Shown piece by piece: positions 54,258-62,570 of a DNA stretch of 64,000 nt (its first letter is position 1; every line of letters starts with the position of its first letter). Both the position numbers and the translations under genes were made by a program. The notes beneath the pieces are model-generated. The model did not search any database. It was not told the DNA's origin and saw only the letters and a list, made by a program, of their open reading frames with translations. Location: positions 1 to 64,000 of the forward strand of contig NZ_JACJRU010000038.1 of assembly GCF_014697425.1 (NCBI RefSeq), given 5' to 3'. This DNA is from Nostoc sp. FACHB-110. Lineage in GTDB: Bacteria; Cyanobacteriota; Cyanobacteriia; Cyanobacteriales; Nostocaceae.

Positions 54258-55808
54258 ATGTCTCGCTGGTTTAATATTGCAGGCCCTTGTAAAGACGATA
54301 TCCACTATATGCTCTCTCCAACAATACGATTACCAGATTTGGAGGAGCTAATTCGACAGCGTAGTTATTTTGTCGTTCATGCACCGCGACAAACAGGGAA
54401 AACCACAGCAATGTTAGCCCTAGCACAGCAACTTACCGCCACAGGACGTTATGCAGCAGTAATGGTATCTGCGGAAGTGGGAAGTGCTTTCAATCATGAC
54501 CCCAGTGCAGCAGAATTAGCGATTTTGGGAACTTGGCGTAATACAATTGAGGATAACTTACCCCCAGAACTACAACCCCCAGCTTGGGTTTATAATGCCC
54601 CTGGGCAGAGAATTGGCGAAAATTTAAGAGCTTGGTCAAAAGCTATAAATCGTCCGTTAGTATTATTTATAGATGAAATTGATTCCCTACAAGACCAAAC
54701 ACTAATTTCAGTTTTACGACAGTTACGAGATGGTTTTCCTAATCGTCCAGAAAATTTTCCCTCATCGGTAGGATTAATTGGTTTAAGGGATGTGCGGGAT
54801 TACAAAGTAGCATCGGGTGGTAGTGACAGATTAAACACATCCAGTCCTTTTAATATTAAAGTAACTTCCATTACCCTCAGAAATTTTAATGCCGAGGAAG
54901 TGGCAGAACTATATCAACAACATACAGAAGAAACAGGACAAATTTTCACACCAGAAGCCACAGCAACAGCCTTTGATTTAACTCAAGGACAACCTTGGTT
55001 AGTGAATGCTCTGGCTAAAGAAGTTGTGGAAAAAATGGTGAAAGATAGAAGTATTTCTATTACCAAAGAACATATTTTACAAGCAAAAGAAATATTAATT
55101 GCCCGTCAAGATACTCATCTTGATAGTTTAGCCGAACGCTTACGAGAACCCAGGATAAAAGCAATTATTGAACCGATGTTAGCAGGTTTGGAATTGGGGG
55201 ATATACCCAATGATGATATTCAATTTGTGATTGATTTGGGATTGTGTAAAATGCACCCCCAAGGTGGATTAACCATTGCTAATCCCATCTATCGGGAAGT
55301 TTTACCCAGGGTGTTAACAGTGACACCAATGGCTTCCCTACCAGTGATTGCACCAACTTGGTTAACTCCAGAAGGTGAATTAAATATAGATGCGTTACTG
55401 GCAGCATTTCTCAAGTTTTGGCGACAGCATGGAGAACCGTTATTAGGTAGCACTAGCTACCATGAAATTGCCCCCCACATCGTATTAATGGCTTTCTTGC
55501 ATCGTGTGGTTAATGGTGGTGGAGTCTTGGAGAGGGAATATGCAATTGGTAGTGACAGAATGGATTTATGTCTGCGTTACAAAGATGTCACGTTAGGTAT
55601 CGAGTTAAAGGTATGGCGGGAGAAGAAGCGTGACCCCCAAACTGAGGGGATTGAGCAGTTGGAATCCTATTTAGGGCGTTTGGGGTTAGATTTTGGTTGG
55701 TTATTTGTGTTTGATAGGCGTAAAAATGCCCTACCAATGGAAGAACGTTTATCAACTCAGGTTGTGCTGACAGAAAATCAGCGTCGGATTACTGTGATTC
55801 GGGCTTGA
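54258..55808 (+). CDS. AAA-like ATPase fused to a PD-(D/E)XK nuclease, copy 2
   Basis: The 516-residue protein has RWFNIAGPC, Walker A with Lys48, Walker B ending in Asp139-Glu140, and the nuclease core Asp436...Glu449-Leu-Lys451. The first 157 residues differ from copy 1 (SPTIRLPDLEELIRQRSY; different segment at 92-131) while residues beyond are identical. The sharp change suggests two specificity or partner-binding N-terminal regions on a shared core, or recent gene conversion. The conserved 14 codons upstream of the ATG are in frame up to a CTG and a TAG. Confidence 0.86.
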   Translation: MSRWFNIAGPCKDDIHYMLSPTIRLPDLEELIRQRSYFVVHAPRQTGKTTAMLALAQQLTATGRYAAVMVSAEVGSAFNHDPSAAELAILGTWRNTIEDNLPPELQPPAWVYNAPGQRIGENLRAWSKAINRPLVLFIDEIDSLQDQTLISVLRQLRDGFPNRPENFPSSVGLIGLRDVRDYKVASGGSDRLNTSSPFNIKVTSITLRNFNAEEVAELYQQHTEETGQIFTPEATATAFDLTQGQPWLVNALAKEVVEKMVKDRSISITKEHILQAKEILIARQDTHLDSLAERLREPRIKAIIEPMLAGLELGDIPNDDIQFVIDLGLCKMHPQGGLTIANPIYREVLPRVLTVTPMASLPVIAPTWLTPEGELNIDALLAAFLKFWRQHGEPLLGSTSYHEIAPHIVLMAFLHRVVNGGGVLEREYAIGSDRMDLCLRYKDVTLGIELKVWREKKRDPQTEGIEQLESYLGRLGLDFGWLFVFDRRKNALPMEERLSTQVVLTENQRRITVIRA

Positions 55809-55860
55809 GTATTTTGTATGATTGATTTGTTTGTTTGAGCGATCGCTTTTCTCAAATATG
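54723..55860 (+). repeat. 1,138-bp direct repeat, copy 2
   Basis: Offset from copy 1 is 3,037 bases. Homologous recombination between the copies would delete the HEPN/zinc-ribbon gene and leave one hybrid AAA-nuclease gene. Confidence 0.85.
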
Positions 55861-55996
55861 CTTAACAGCAAATCTAACACCTCTAGACTGCGATCGCTTC
55901 CTTAAAGTCCACAATCTTGGTTTGTTCCCAGGAATTTATCGGCGGAGTGATTAGGAGTTATCTTCGGGAACGCAGCCTACAAGATCCGCGATCGCA

Positions 55997-56191
55997 CTAA
56001 AAACCCAGTAAAGCCTTTTGAACTTCCTCCGATGAGACTTCAACTAGATTTTCAGCCGCGACATTTTCGTGCTGATGACTCAACTCAATCATTCCGCCAA
56101 CAGCGTTTACAAGCCTAAGAGTTAAGGGTACTACTCCTTCAAGAACACCATAATTGCCTGTAAGTTTATTTTTGTAAAAAGGTTTACTCAT
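55997..56191 (-). CDS. Small unknown protein in the hupL element
   Basis: The 64-residue protein MSKPFYKNKLTGNYGVLEGV continues with VPLTLRLVNAVGGMIEL and an acidic tail VEVSSEEVQKALLGF. No membrane segment and no recognised family. It lies 47 bases after the cold-shock-like gene on the same strand. A HIP1 octamer directly follows its stop codon. Confidence 0.5.
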   Translation of the reverse strand: MSKPFYKNKLTGNYGVLEGVVPLTLRLVNAVGGMIELSHQHENVAAENLVEVSSEEVQKALLGF

Positions 56192-56238
56192 TTTTGTACA
56201 ATTTTATTACTTTTTTACTATAAAATAATACTTTTTTC

Positions 56239-57042
56239 TTATTTTTGATTTGCTGAATAGATATCTGTCCATGAGTCAAATCTTTTTACTCTAGCATTCG
56301 TCCTCTGGTTATCCAAACCGAGTTCCCTACAAATAATTTTATAAATATCTGGAGGAAATCCGCCAGGAAACTCCCATTCTGTACTTCCATCTTCCATTAT
56401 CACGATACCTGAGATATTTGGATACTTATAACCAAGTTCATATCTTACAATATATTTCGAGAGTTGCTTACTATGTGTAAAACCTAAAGGACGCATCTCC
56501 GTTAGTAGTTGATGCAACTCATCAGCCTTCGTTTTCTCTAAACGATGCTTATTAGCTATTCTTGTAATTTCATTTTCTCGTAGAGCTTCTGCCTCCCTGC
56601 ATCGCTCCTCCTCTGCCGCTCTAAGTTGACTTTCTAAGTTATCTCGCTCAAAACTTAGTTCATGTCTACGATCAACTCCAACTAACTCTATCGTTACAAG
56701 GTCAAGCCAGCTAGGTTTTGGAGAGTCTACATTTTTCCAGATACTCTCTACTGTTTGGATCAAACCACATAATTCATGTGTATAGCTTTGAGGGATATTG
56801 TCTGCGTTTAGCCAAAGCTTACTAACTTGTTCGCCTTTTTCAGTTGTTTCAATTTCATACCAGAAATTGACTGTTTCTAAAGCTTCGCTATTGTCCAATT
56901 TTTGGGCTAATTCAGGATGTTTCTTCTTGATTTTTTTTATATGGAAGAAAACTTTTCCATTAGGATTAGAAAAAGTACGACCGACAAACCCAAATCCTCT
57001 GTCAGCATGGTAGTTGTTAATACTACCAAAATCTATCGTCAT
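56239..57042 (-). CDS. Cold-shock-like protein with coiled coil
   Basis: From ATG 57042 the 267-residue protein begins with a cold-shock-type fold, GSINNYHADRGFGFVGRTF followed by VFFHIKKIK, matching the RNP1/RNP2 strands that bind single-stranded nucleic acid. A helical coiled coil (residues about 125-205, rich in Glu, Arg and Lys) follows, and a unique C-terminal part contains YKYPNISGIVIMEDGSTEWE. A nucleic-acid-binding role is inferred. A ten-residue N-terminal extension is open but lacks homology. Confidence 0.7.
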   Translation of the reverse strand: MTIDFGSINNYHADRGFGFVGRTFSNPNGKVFFHIKKIKKKHPELAQKLDNSEALETVNFWYEIETTEKGEQVSKLWLNADNIPQSYTHELCGLIQTVESIWKNVDSPKPSWLDLVTIELVGVDRRHELSFERDNLESQLRAAEEERCREAEALRENEITRIANKHRLEKTKADELHQLLTEMRPLGFTHSKQLSKYIVRYELGYKYPNISGIVIMEDGSTEWEFPGGFPPDIYKIICRELGLDNQRTNARVKRFDSWTDIYSANQK

Positions 57043-57342
57043 AAAATCAAACCCCTTGATGTCCCCGGTCATACACCTCAGATAATCTCTGCATCATAAC
57101 CGAAAGCTCTCCATTAATGAGAACCGGGATTTTACTTAAAGAAAGTATAAAAAAAGTTGTATTTACAGTTGTACTAAGTTCTCAAAGCAAGAATATAATG
57201 ATGGATTGAAAAGTTAGCGATCGCACTTAAAAATCAAGACAGTCATTACGCCTGTTTTTGTTTTTAGACTTAACGGAACACTATTGATTTATATTTGTTT
57301 TCTAAATCGTGGTGCTAAAGCTATTCACAGTCCTCTGGATTG

Positions 57343-58803
57343 TTAAATATTCTCTGAGAATTTCAACTTTTCCACCTCCAACTTCAACCTTTCATTCTCC
57401 ATCCGTAACGCCAATATTTCATTTTTCTGCAACTCAATTAATGACTTTTGACTAATTACCTCACCAAAGGCCTTTTTCCTATTTTCAATCCCAAACCATC
57501 TTTGATAAGTTTTTGTATGCTCATCAACAGTATGACCTAAGTTATCTGCTGCGGCTTTGATCGCTATTCCCTGAAGATGCGATCGAATCGCGCAAGCATG
57601 GCGTAAATCATAAGGTTGAAACTCAATTCCCACTTTTCTAAACCATCTGGATATATCTCTCCGCATCCAATTAATATTTTGTACAGATGCAATTTTTGCC
57701 ACCTTTTGTTCTAAAATATTTAATGGTTTGGGATTTTTTAAATCAAATAATTCTATCCATTCAGCTACAAAAGGAAGAACTTCTCGATATCCAGTTTTGG
57801 TATTTTTATTCACCTTCCAAGTGTGGTCTATATTTTGGGGAGACATCCACCAATTAATATCCGGTTCTACAAATAATTCCCTTGGTCTTAAACCATAAGT
57901 CGCTAACATTCCATATACCCAACGCCACATTTCCCAGGTATCTATTTCATCACTGATATTTGTGTTTTTGCGGCTGAGTGCAAATTTTTCAAAGAGTTGA
58001 AAAGCAGATATTATTTTTTCATCATCAGGTATTTCTCGATAAGCAGGAGTGACATTATCACGTTTAACATCGAGTTTAAATCCTAAATTAAAGGTTTTGA
58101 TTAAAACAGAAGTTACCGCAATTAGTTCATTTTTTTTATTCCCATGAACTGAATTAATAATTTCCTCAAAATTTTCTTTTGTGGCTAAATAGGTGAGAGG
58201 GAAGTTTCTTTTGATGACAGATATGTAGTTAGCAAAAGTATTTTGACTGGTGATACTTTTCTGACGTGTTTGATAATATTTTTCTTCAAATGTATCTAAT
58301 AATTCTCCAATCTTTTTTATTTCTTGCTTTTCTCTAGATTTAATTCCTAAATACTTCTCGTTCCACTGGAAAGTGTGACGAGCAATTAATTTACCCAACT
58401 CATAACTTTCCTCAATTGCAGTTTTTAATCCCTCTAAATTTGCTGGTATCCCTAGAGACAAGTCATACTGTTTTTTTTGCTTACCTGAATTTCCATCGCC
58501 TGGTTTTAAGGGTAGGGTAGCTCGTAATTGGAGAGAATTGCCAGTTTGTTTAATGCTAACTCTTATTCTCTCCCTTTTTAAATTAGTATTGGCTTCGACT
58601 AACTTTTGTTCAAAAACTGCTTGATACTGTAATTCCGTTGCTTTTATTTTCGCCATTGTTCCCCTATAGCTACCGTCTGTGGTGTTCTGCGGCTCAAAAT
58701 CGGCAAATATATCGGCGAATAAGTCGGTTAAATCTGCATTTACATATTCATGTGTAGATGTGGAATATGTTTCCTCGCAATTACCCTGATTTTCTCGGCT
58801 CAT
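57343..58803 (-). CDS. xisC: XisC site-specific recombinase
   Basis: The 486-residue phage-integrase-like tyrosine recombinase of the XisA/XisC group has the box I arginine in TYGLRPRELF. Box II is YDLRHACAIR (Arg401, with Tyr398 where most integrases have His), LGHTVDEH supplies His424, and the nucleophile is Tyr433 in KTYQRWF. A C-terminal coiled coil (IELQKNEILALRMENERLKL) follows. It begins about 120 bases inside the right border, transcribed away from it, as in Anabaena PCC 7120. It excises the element during heterocyst differentiation. Confidence 0.95.
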   Translation of the reverse strand: MSRENQGNCEETYSTSTHEYVNADLTDLFADIFADFEPQNTTDGSYRGTMAKIKATELQYQAVFEQKLVEANTNLKRERIRVSIKQTGNSLQLRATLPLKPGDGNSGKQKKQYDLSLGIPANLEGLKTAIEESYELGKLIARHTFQWNEKYLGIKSREKQEIKKIGELLDTFEEKYYQTRQKSITSQNTFANYISVIKRNFPLTYLATKENFEEIINSVHGNKKNELIAVTSVLIKTFNLGFKLDVKRDNVTPAYREIPDDEKIISAFQLFEKFALSRKNTNISDEIDTWEMWRWVYGMLATYGLRPRELFVEPDINWWMSPQNIDHTWKVNKNTKTGYREVLPFVAEWIELFDLKNPKPLNILEQKVAKIASVQNINWMRRDISRWFRKVGIEFQPYDLRHACAIRSHLQGIAIKAAADNLGHTVDEHTKTYQRWFGIENRKKAFGEVISQKSLIELQKNEILALRMENERLKLEVEKLKFSENI

Positions 58804-58919
58804 TCCCTAAATATTCCCTTATTTATAAACCGAAATGGTGAAAATAAAATGTTCTTGTCGAGCAAAATTACTTTACAAAATAAGTTACTCAGGAACATTT
58901 TCAGCATACCACCAGTTGT

Positions 58920-58935
58920 CATAGCAGTTATATGG
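58920..58935 (+). other. Right recombination site of the hupL element
   Basis: CATAGCAGTTATATGG differs from the left site at the third base (T for C). The last 13 bases, AGCAGTTATATGG, are identical. Confidence 0.9.
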
Positions 58936-60020
58936 TGCCTGGTGGTGTGATGTGCGCCCCCACCTTAACTGACATTACCCGCGCCTGGGCAATTTTAGAA
59001 TATTTCCGCACCAACTGGTTAGAACCAGTATGGTTAGGCTGTTCTTTAGAACGCTACGAAGAAATACAGACTTACGATGACTTTATGAACTGGTTAGATG
59101 AAGACATCAAACATCGTGAGTCAGACTTAGGCTTTTATTGGCGGATGGGTCTAGATATTGGTCTAGATAGATATGGCGCTGGTGTTGGTAAATACGTCAC
59201 TTGGGGATATTTAGCCCATGAGAATAAATACCAAAAACCGACGATTGCAGGGCGGAATGCGGCGATGATTATGAAGGGTGGCGTGTATGACAGCTTCACC
59301 GACACGCACAGCCTAATGGATCAGTCCTTCGCCCGCGAGAATTTAACCCATTCTTGGTACGATGAAGGGACAGCAGATATTCATCCAAGCGATCGCACTA
59401 CAAAACCCATCGCTAACAATACAAAAGACTTCGACAACGCCTATTCTTGGGCAAGTGCAGTATTACACAAAGATTTCGGACGCTTAGAAGCAGGCCCCTT
59501 GGCGCGTCAGTTAGTAGCAGGTGGTAATCACGGTGAATCTTGGCAACATCATGATGGCTTCATCTTAGATGTATTCAAGAAAATGGGCGGTGCTAATATT
59601 CACGTCCGTCAATTAGCCAGACTCCACGAAATCGTGAAACTATATCGCCAAGCCGAACACTGTTTGCGCGAGTTCAAGTTAAACGACCCTTGGTATATCA
59701 AACCCACAGAAAAAGACGGCAAAGGTTGGGGTGCAACCGAAGCCGCGCGGGGTGCTTTGTGCCACTGGGTAGATATAGAAGGCGGTAAGATTAAGAACTA
59801 CCAAGTCATTGCCCCTGGTACGTGGAACATCGGCCCCCGTGACGGTCAAGATAAACGCGGCCCCATTGAAGAAGCGTTAGTAGGGACACCTATCGAAGAT
59901 CCGACCGATCCTGTAGAAGTTGGACACGTCGCCCGTTCTTTTGATTCCTGTCTTGTGTGTACAGTCCACGCCCACGATGCGAAGACAGGCGAGGAGTTGG
60001 CACGTTTTCGGACTGCGTAG
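58932..60020 (+). CDS. hupL: Uptake hydrogenase large subunit, C-terminal part (interrupted)
   Basis: Encodes the remaining 361 residues after the shared Met: MVPGGVMCAPTLTDITRAWA, VTWGYLAHENKY, a HGESWQHHDGF segment, and the C-terminal nickel-binding motif DSCLVCTVH. The 16-residue tail after the final His is expected to be cut off by the HupW protease. Its ATG at 58932 is only the codon supplied by the repeat. Without excision it is not a natural start, and no ribosome site is seen. Confidence 0.96.
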   Translation: MVPGGVMCAPTLTDITRAWAILEYFRTNWLEPVWLGCSLERYEEIQTYDDFMNWLDEDIKHRESDLGFYWRMGLDIGLDRYGAGVGKYVTWGYLAHENKYQKPTIAGRNAAMIMKGGVYDSFTDTHSLMDQSFARENLTHSWYDEGTADIHPSDRTTKPIANNTKDFDNAYSWASAVLHKDFGRLEAGPLARQLVAGGNHGESWQHHDGFILDVFKKMGGANIHVRQLARLHEIVKLYRQAEHCLREFKLNDPWYIKPTEKDGKGWGATEAARGALCHWVDIEGGKIKNYQVIAPGTWNIGPRDGQDKRGPIEEALVGTPIEDPTDPVEVGHVARSFDSCLVCTVHAHDAKTGEELARFRTA

Positions 60021-60051
60021 GTTTAAACGCAGAGAATTTTTTATGAGTATG

Positions 60052-60082
60052 GCTAATGGCTATTTGTTATTTAGTCATTAGC
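60052..60082. terminator. Inverted repeat after hupL
   Basis: GCTAATG pairs with CATTAGC across a loop of T-rich sequence, 31 bases after the hupL stop and between two convergent genes. Short stem, so only a possible terminator. Confidence 0.35.
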
Positions 60083-60097
60083 TTATTCCGTATCATA

Positions 60098-60307
60098 TTA
60101 AGCTTGAGAATTGCCACGAAAACGTTCCATAAATTCAGGATAATTATCCAAATCTTGCAATGATTCTAATGGTGGCATTTCAATCCAATTTGCTTCCGCG
60201 TGCAATTTATCTATATAAGCATAAAAAGCTTCTTGGTCATCCCGATGAGCAAGAACATAATCATGTAATTCTTTCTGACTCATAGCTTGAAAGTTTGGCT
60301 TACTCAT
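60098..60307 (-). CDS. DUF6887-like small protein
   Basis: The 69-residue acidic protein is MSKPNFQAMSQKELHDYVLA followed by HRDDQEAFYAYIDKLH, typical of a family abundant in Nostocales and usually paired with a DUF6888 protein directly upstream, as here. The ATG overlaps the upstream partner's stop (ATGA). It looks like the small acidic member of a two-gene module; an antitoxin-like role is a guess. Confidence 0.7.
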   Translation of the reverse strand: MSKPNFQAMSQKELHDYVLAHRDDQEAFYAYIDKLHAEANWIEMPPLESLQDLDNYPEFMERFRGNSQA

Positions 60308-60480
60308 CCGATGTACCTCCACCGTCCGTTAGGGTATATTTCTATAATATTTTCCTCGCCAGCCAGCAAGAATATATTTCCTGTTCGTTCATCCATCCGA
60401 ACAATATTGATAGGTAAATAAAGTTTTGTAAACCAGCAGCACAATATATAACACTGCGTTTTTTGTTCTGGTGTAGGGAT
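60304..60480 (-). pseudogene. Broken DUF6888-like partner gene
   Basis: In the minus strand, IPTPEQKTQCYILCCWFTKL continues to NIVRMDERTGNIFLLA, then a one-base deficit in GCGAGG shifts to the frame EENIIEIYPNGRWRYIG and a TGA. No ATG precedes the first segment. The family normally reads through as RTGxIFLLAGExxxIxIxPxGxWRY. The gene is therefore frameshifted and probably lacks a start, while its partner remains intact. Confidence 0.65.
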
Positions 60481-60558
60481 AATTGCTCAGAATTTTTCTG
60501 TATGTATCATTGGGAAATATAAGAAGTAGCATAAACCAAAATCACCAGACTCTTAGTC

Positions 60559-60650
60559 AGGACTTACGCAAAATCATGAAAAAACAAACCGCAAAGGGCG
60601 CAAAGGACACGAAGTAAAGAGGATTCGAGAAGGTGTTTGTGTAAGTCCTA
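60559..60650. mobile_element. MITE-like element, GGACTTACGC family (family B), copy 3
   Basis: AGGACTTACGCA at the left and GTGTAAGTCCTA at the right frame 92 bases (one mismatch in the arms). The interior AACCGCAAAGGGCGCAAAGG resembles the TTTGCGCC repeats elsewhere. The length equals that of copy 2. Confidence 0.72.
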
Positions 60651-60727
60651 TTAGTAAACAGATGATAATTACTAGGTAAAACTGGGAATACTGTTGTTAT
60701 GACAAAAGTATTACGCAGGGTTTTAGT

Positions 60728-61918
60728 ATGGGTTTTGCGGAAGATTTAGCTAAATTATCTGAAAAAGTTAGCAGTAGGCTTGCTATCGTCATAGGAGAAG
60801 AAAATACGAAAGCTGCTTTTATTTCTCCATTTTTAAGTATTTTAGGTTATGACATTACCGACCCAACCGAAGTTAAACATGAATACTTTGCTGATTTTGG
60901 TACACCAGCAAAAGTAAAACAGCCAAAAAAAGTAGATTACGCGATCGCAATTAATGGCAACATTGTTATGCTGGTTGAGGCCAAGTCTTGTCAGGAAAAA
61001 CCAGAGGTTCATGATGGACAGTTGAGAAGTTATTTCAATGCAATTTTAACTGCTCAAATTAGCATTGTTACCAATGGTGTTGAATACCGATTTTTCACTG
61101 ATTTAGAGAATATCCACATAATGGATAAAGAAGCATTTTTTACCTTTAATATTCTAGACTATACTCCAAAAGATATAGAAAATCTTAAGCTGTTTCACCG
61201 TGATAACTTTGATGCGGCTAGGATTAAGAATGATGCTGAAGAAATGCTCTACTCCCAAGGCATAAGTGAATTAATAGACGGACTATTAGTTTCTCCTTCA
61301 GATAAATTTGTTCACTTTTTAATTAAGGAACTTGGGACGGTTGCACCAAAATTTGAATTTCGAGGAAATGTAGTGAATGCAAAAGTTATTAATAGATTTC
61401 AGCCCATTGTTAAACGCTCAATTCAAACAAGTTTATTATCATTGATTACTCGTTCAGTGAATCAAGAAATGACTCATTTGACAAAGGATCGATATTTTGC
61501 AGGTTCAGAACAGGTAGAAACAGATGTCACTAATGGGTTGGAAGATGAGGAGAAAACTGATGTTATTACAACAGCAGAAGAATTAGCGGCTTTTAATACA
61601 ATTCAGGCAATTACGAAAACTTCCACAAAATATAATTTGGAAATCCAACAGAGGGATACTGTTTCATATTTTGGGATTAATCTTGGTAGAACAACATGGT
61701 GGTTTTTGCGATTATATCTATCCTCAACTAAGAAAAGTTTTATTGCTAGAATACATCCAGATGAAGCAAAAAGATTAGCCCCTGATTTTGAAATTCAGGA
61801 TATACCGGGAGTGAACGCTGAAATGGTGTCAAAAATAAAGATTGATTCGATAGATGATTTTAATAAGCTAAAGCCTTTGATTTTGCGTTGCTATGAAATA
61901 GAAGCATCAAAACACTAA
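60728..61918 (+). CDS. HsdR N-terminal-type nuclease-domain protein, stand-alone
   Basis: The 396-residue protein has a type I restriction enzyme R N-terminal-like domain (about 10-165): ENTKAAFISPFLSILGYDIT, then the PD-(D/E)XK core with Asp in KKVDYAIAING and EAK in VMLVEAKSC, followed by QLRSYFNAI and IVTNGVEYRFF. No helicase motifs and no hsdM/hsdS nearby. The C-terminal 150 residues (TTAEELAAFNTIQAITK, SFIARIHPDEAKRL) form a second, unassigned domain seen in similar stand-alone proteins. It could be a defence or DNA-maintenance nuclease. Confidence 0.83.
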   Translation: MGFAEDLAKLSEKVSSRLAIVIGEENTKAAFISPFLSILGYDITDPTEVKHEYFADFGTPAKVKQPKKVDYAIAINGNIVMLVEAKSCQEKPEVHDGQLRSYFNAILTAQISIVTNGVEYRFFTDLENIHIMDKEAFFTFNILDYTPKDIENLKLFHRDNFDAARIKNDAEEMLYSQGISELIDGLLVSPSDKFVHFLIKELGTVAPKFEFRGNVVNAKVINRFQPIVKRSIQTSLLSLITRSVNQEMTHLTKDRYFAGSEQVETDVTNGLEDEEKTDVITTAEELAAFNTIQAITKTSTKYNLEIQQRDTVSYFGINLGRTTWWFLRLYLSSTKKSFIARIHPDEAKRLAPDFEIQDIPGVNAEMVSKIKIDSIDDFNKLKPLILRCYEIEASKH

Positions 61919-62092
61919 TTGTAGAACCAAGGGAAACCAAAGGGTTAGTTGAGTTGGCAGAATTTTTATCTCTGCTAAATTTACGCTCATAAGGTGTAAT
62001 ACAGCATTCTAACTAGCAGCGATCGCACAAAATCACCACAGGCGATCGCTCATTCACTACAATCAGCTATTTGTATAATTTGCTAATGCTGG

Positions 62093-62476
62093 CTAAAAGC
62101 GATCGCACATAAGACCGAGGTTAGCTTTCCAAGCCAGAAGTTTAGCATAAATCTCTTCCTGTCCTGGCTTTGGTTGGATTTTGGCTATTTGTGCAAGGCG
62201 ATCGCGGTTTTTCTCTTCCCAGTATTTACGTAGCTCTTGGGTTTCTTTTAAAACTGTTTGATATTCTGCTTCTACTTCAGTACGGTTGGAGTTAATATAT
62301 GCAAGTGCAGCATCAAGTTGTTCTTCTGTTAAAGGAAGCCAATTTCGGATCAGTTGAGGTGTCCATCCAGCCAAAAGGTGATCCATAACATCATAAATAG
62401 TGATGCGTGTTCCAGCGATCGTCAGACCACGTTCTGTACGGACAATAGCTGATTTCTCGTTAAATACTGGAGTCAT
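62093..62476 (-). CDS. DUF433-domain protein
   Basis: The 127-residue protein has the DUF433 signature, RTERGLTIAGTRITIYDVMD followed by LAGWTPQLIRNWLPLTEEQLDAALAYI (about 15-65), then a charged helix. DUF433 proteins are often antitoxins paired with a PIN-like DUF5615 toxin downstream. No such partner is seen in the 170 bases that follow, so it may be an orphan or have another role. Confidence 0.82.
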   Translation of the reverse strand: MTPVFNEKSAIVRTERGLTIAGTRITIYDVMDHLLAGWTPQLIRNWLPLTEEQLDAALAYINSNRTEVEAEYQTVLKETQELRKYWEEKNRDRLAQIAKIQPKPGQEEIYAKLLAWKANLGLMCDRF

Positions 62477-62570
62477 ACCTGTAACCTCCCAGATTTTTCT
62501 ATATCATTACTCTAGTTTCTGAATGAGAGCGATCGCATTACAGATACAGTTTCAGTAATTTATTTTTGTG

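Larger units (their letters stand above)
50981..58935. mobile_element. hupL programmed-excision element, 7,955 bp
   Basis: DNA between the two repeat copies interrupts hupL. Recombination between the copies deletes exactly 7,955 bp and restores the frame. It contains xisC close to the right end, as in Anabaena PCC 7120, plus cargo: two AAA/PD-(D/E)XK genes, a frameshifted HEPN/zinc-ribbon gene, a small unknown gene and a cold-shock-like gene. In heterocysts, XisC excises the element late in differentiation. This element is somewhat shorter than the roughly 9.4-kb element of strain 7120. Confidence 0.93.

Noticed and set aside
58932-58934. ATG of the downstream hupL part as a real start codon
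   Set aside because: It belongs to the recombination site and corresponds to an internal Met of the restored HupL. No ribosome site precedes it.
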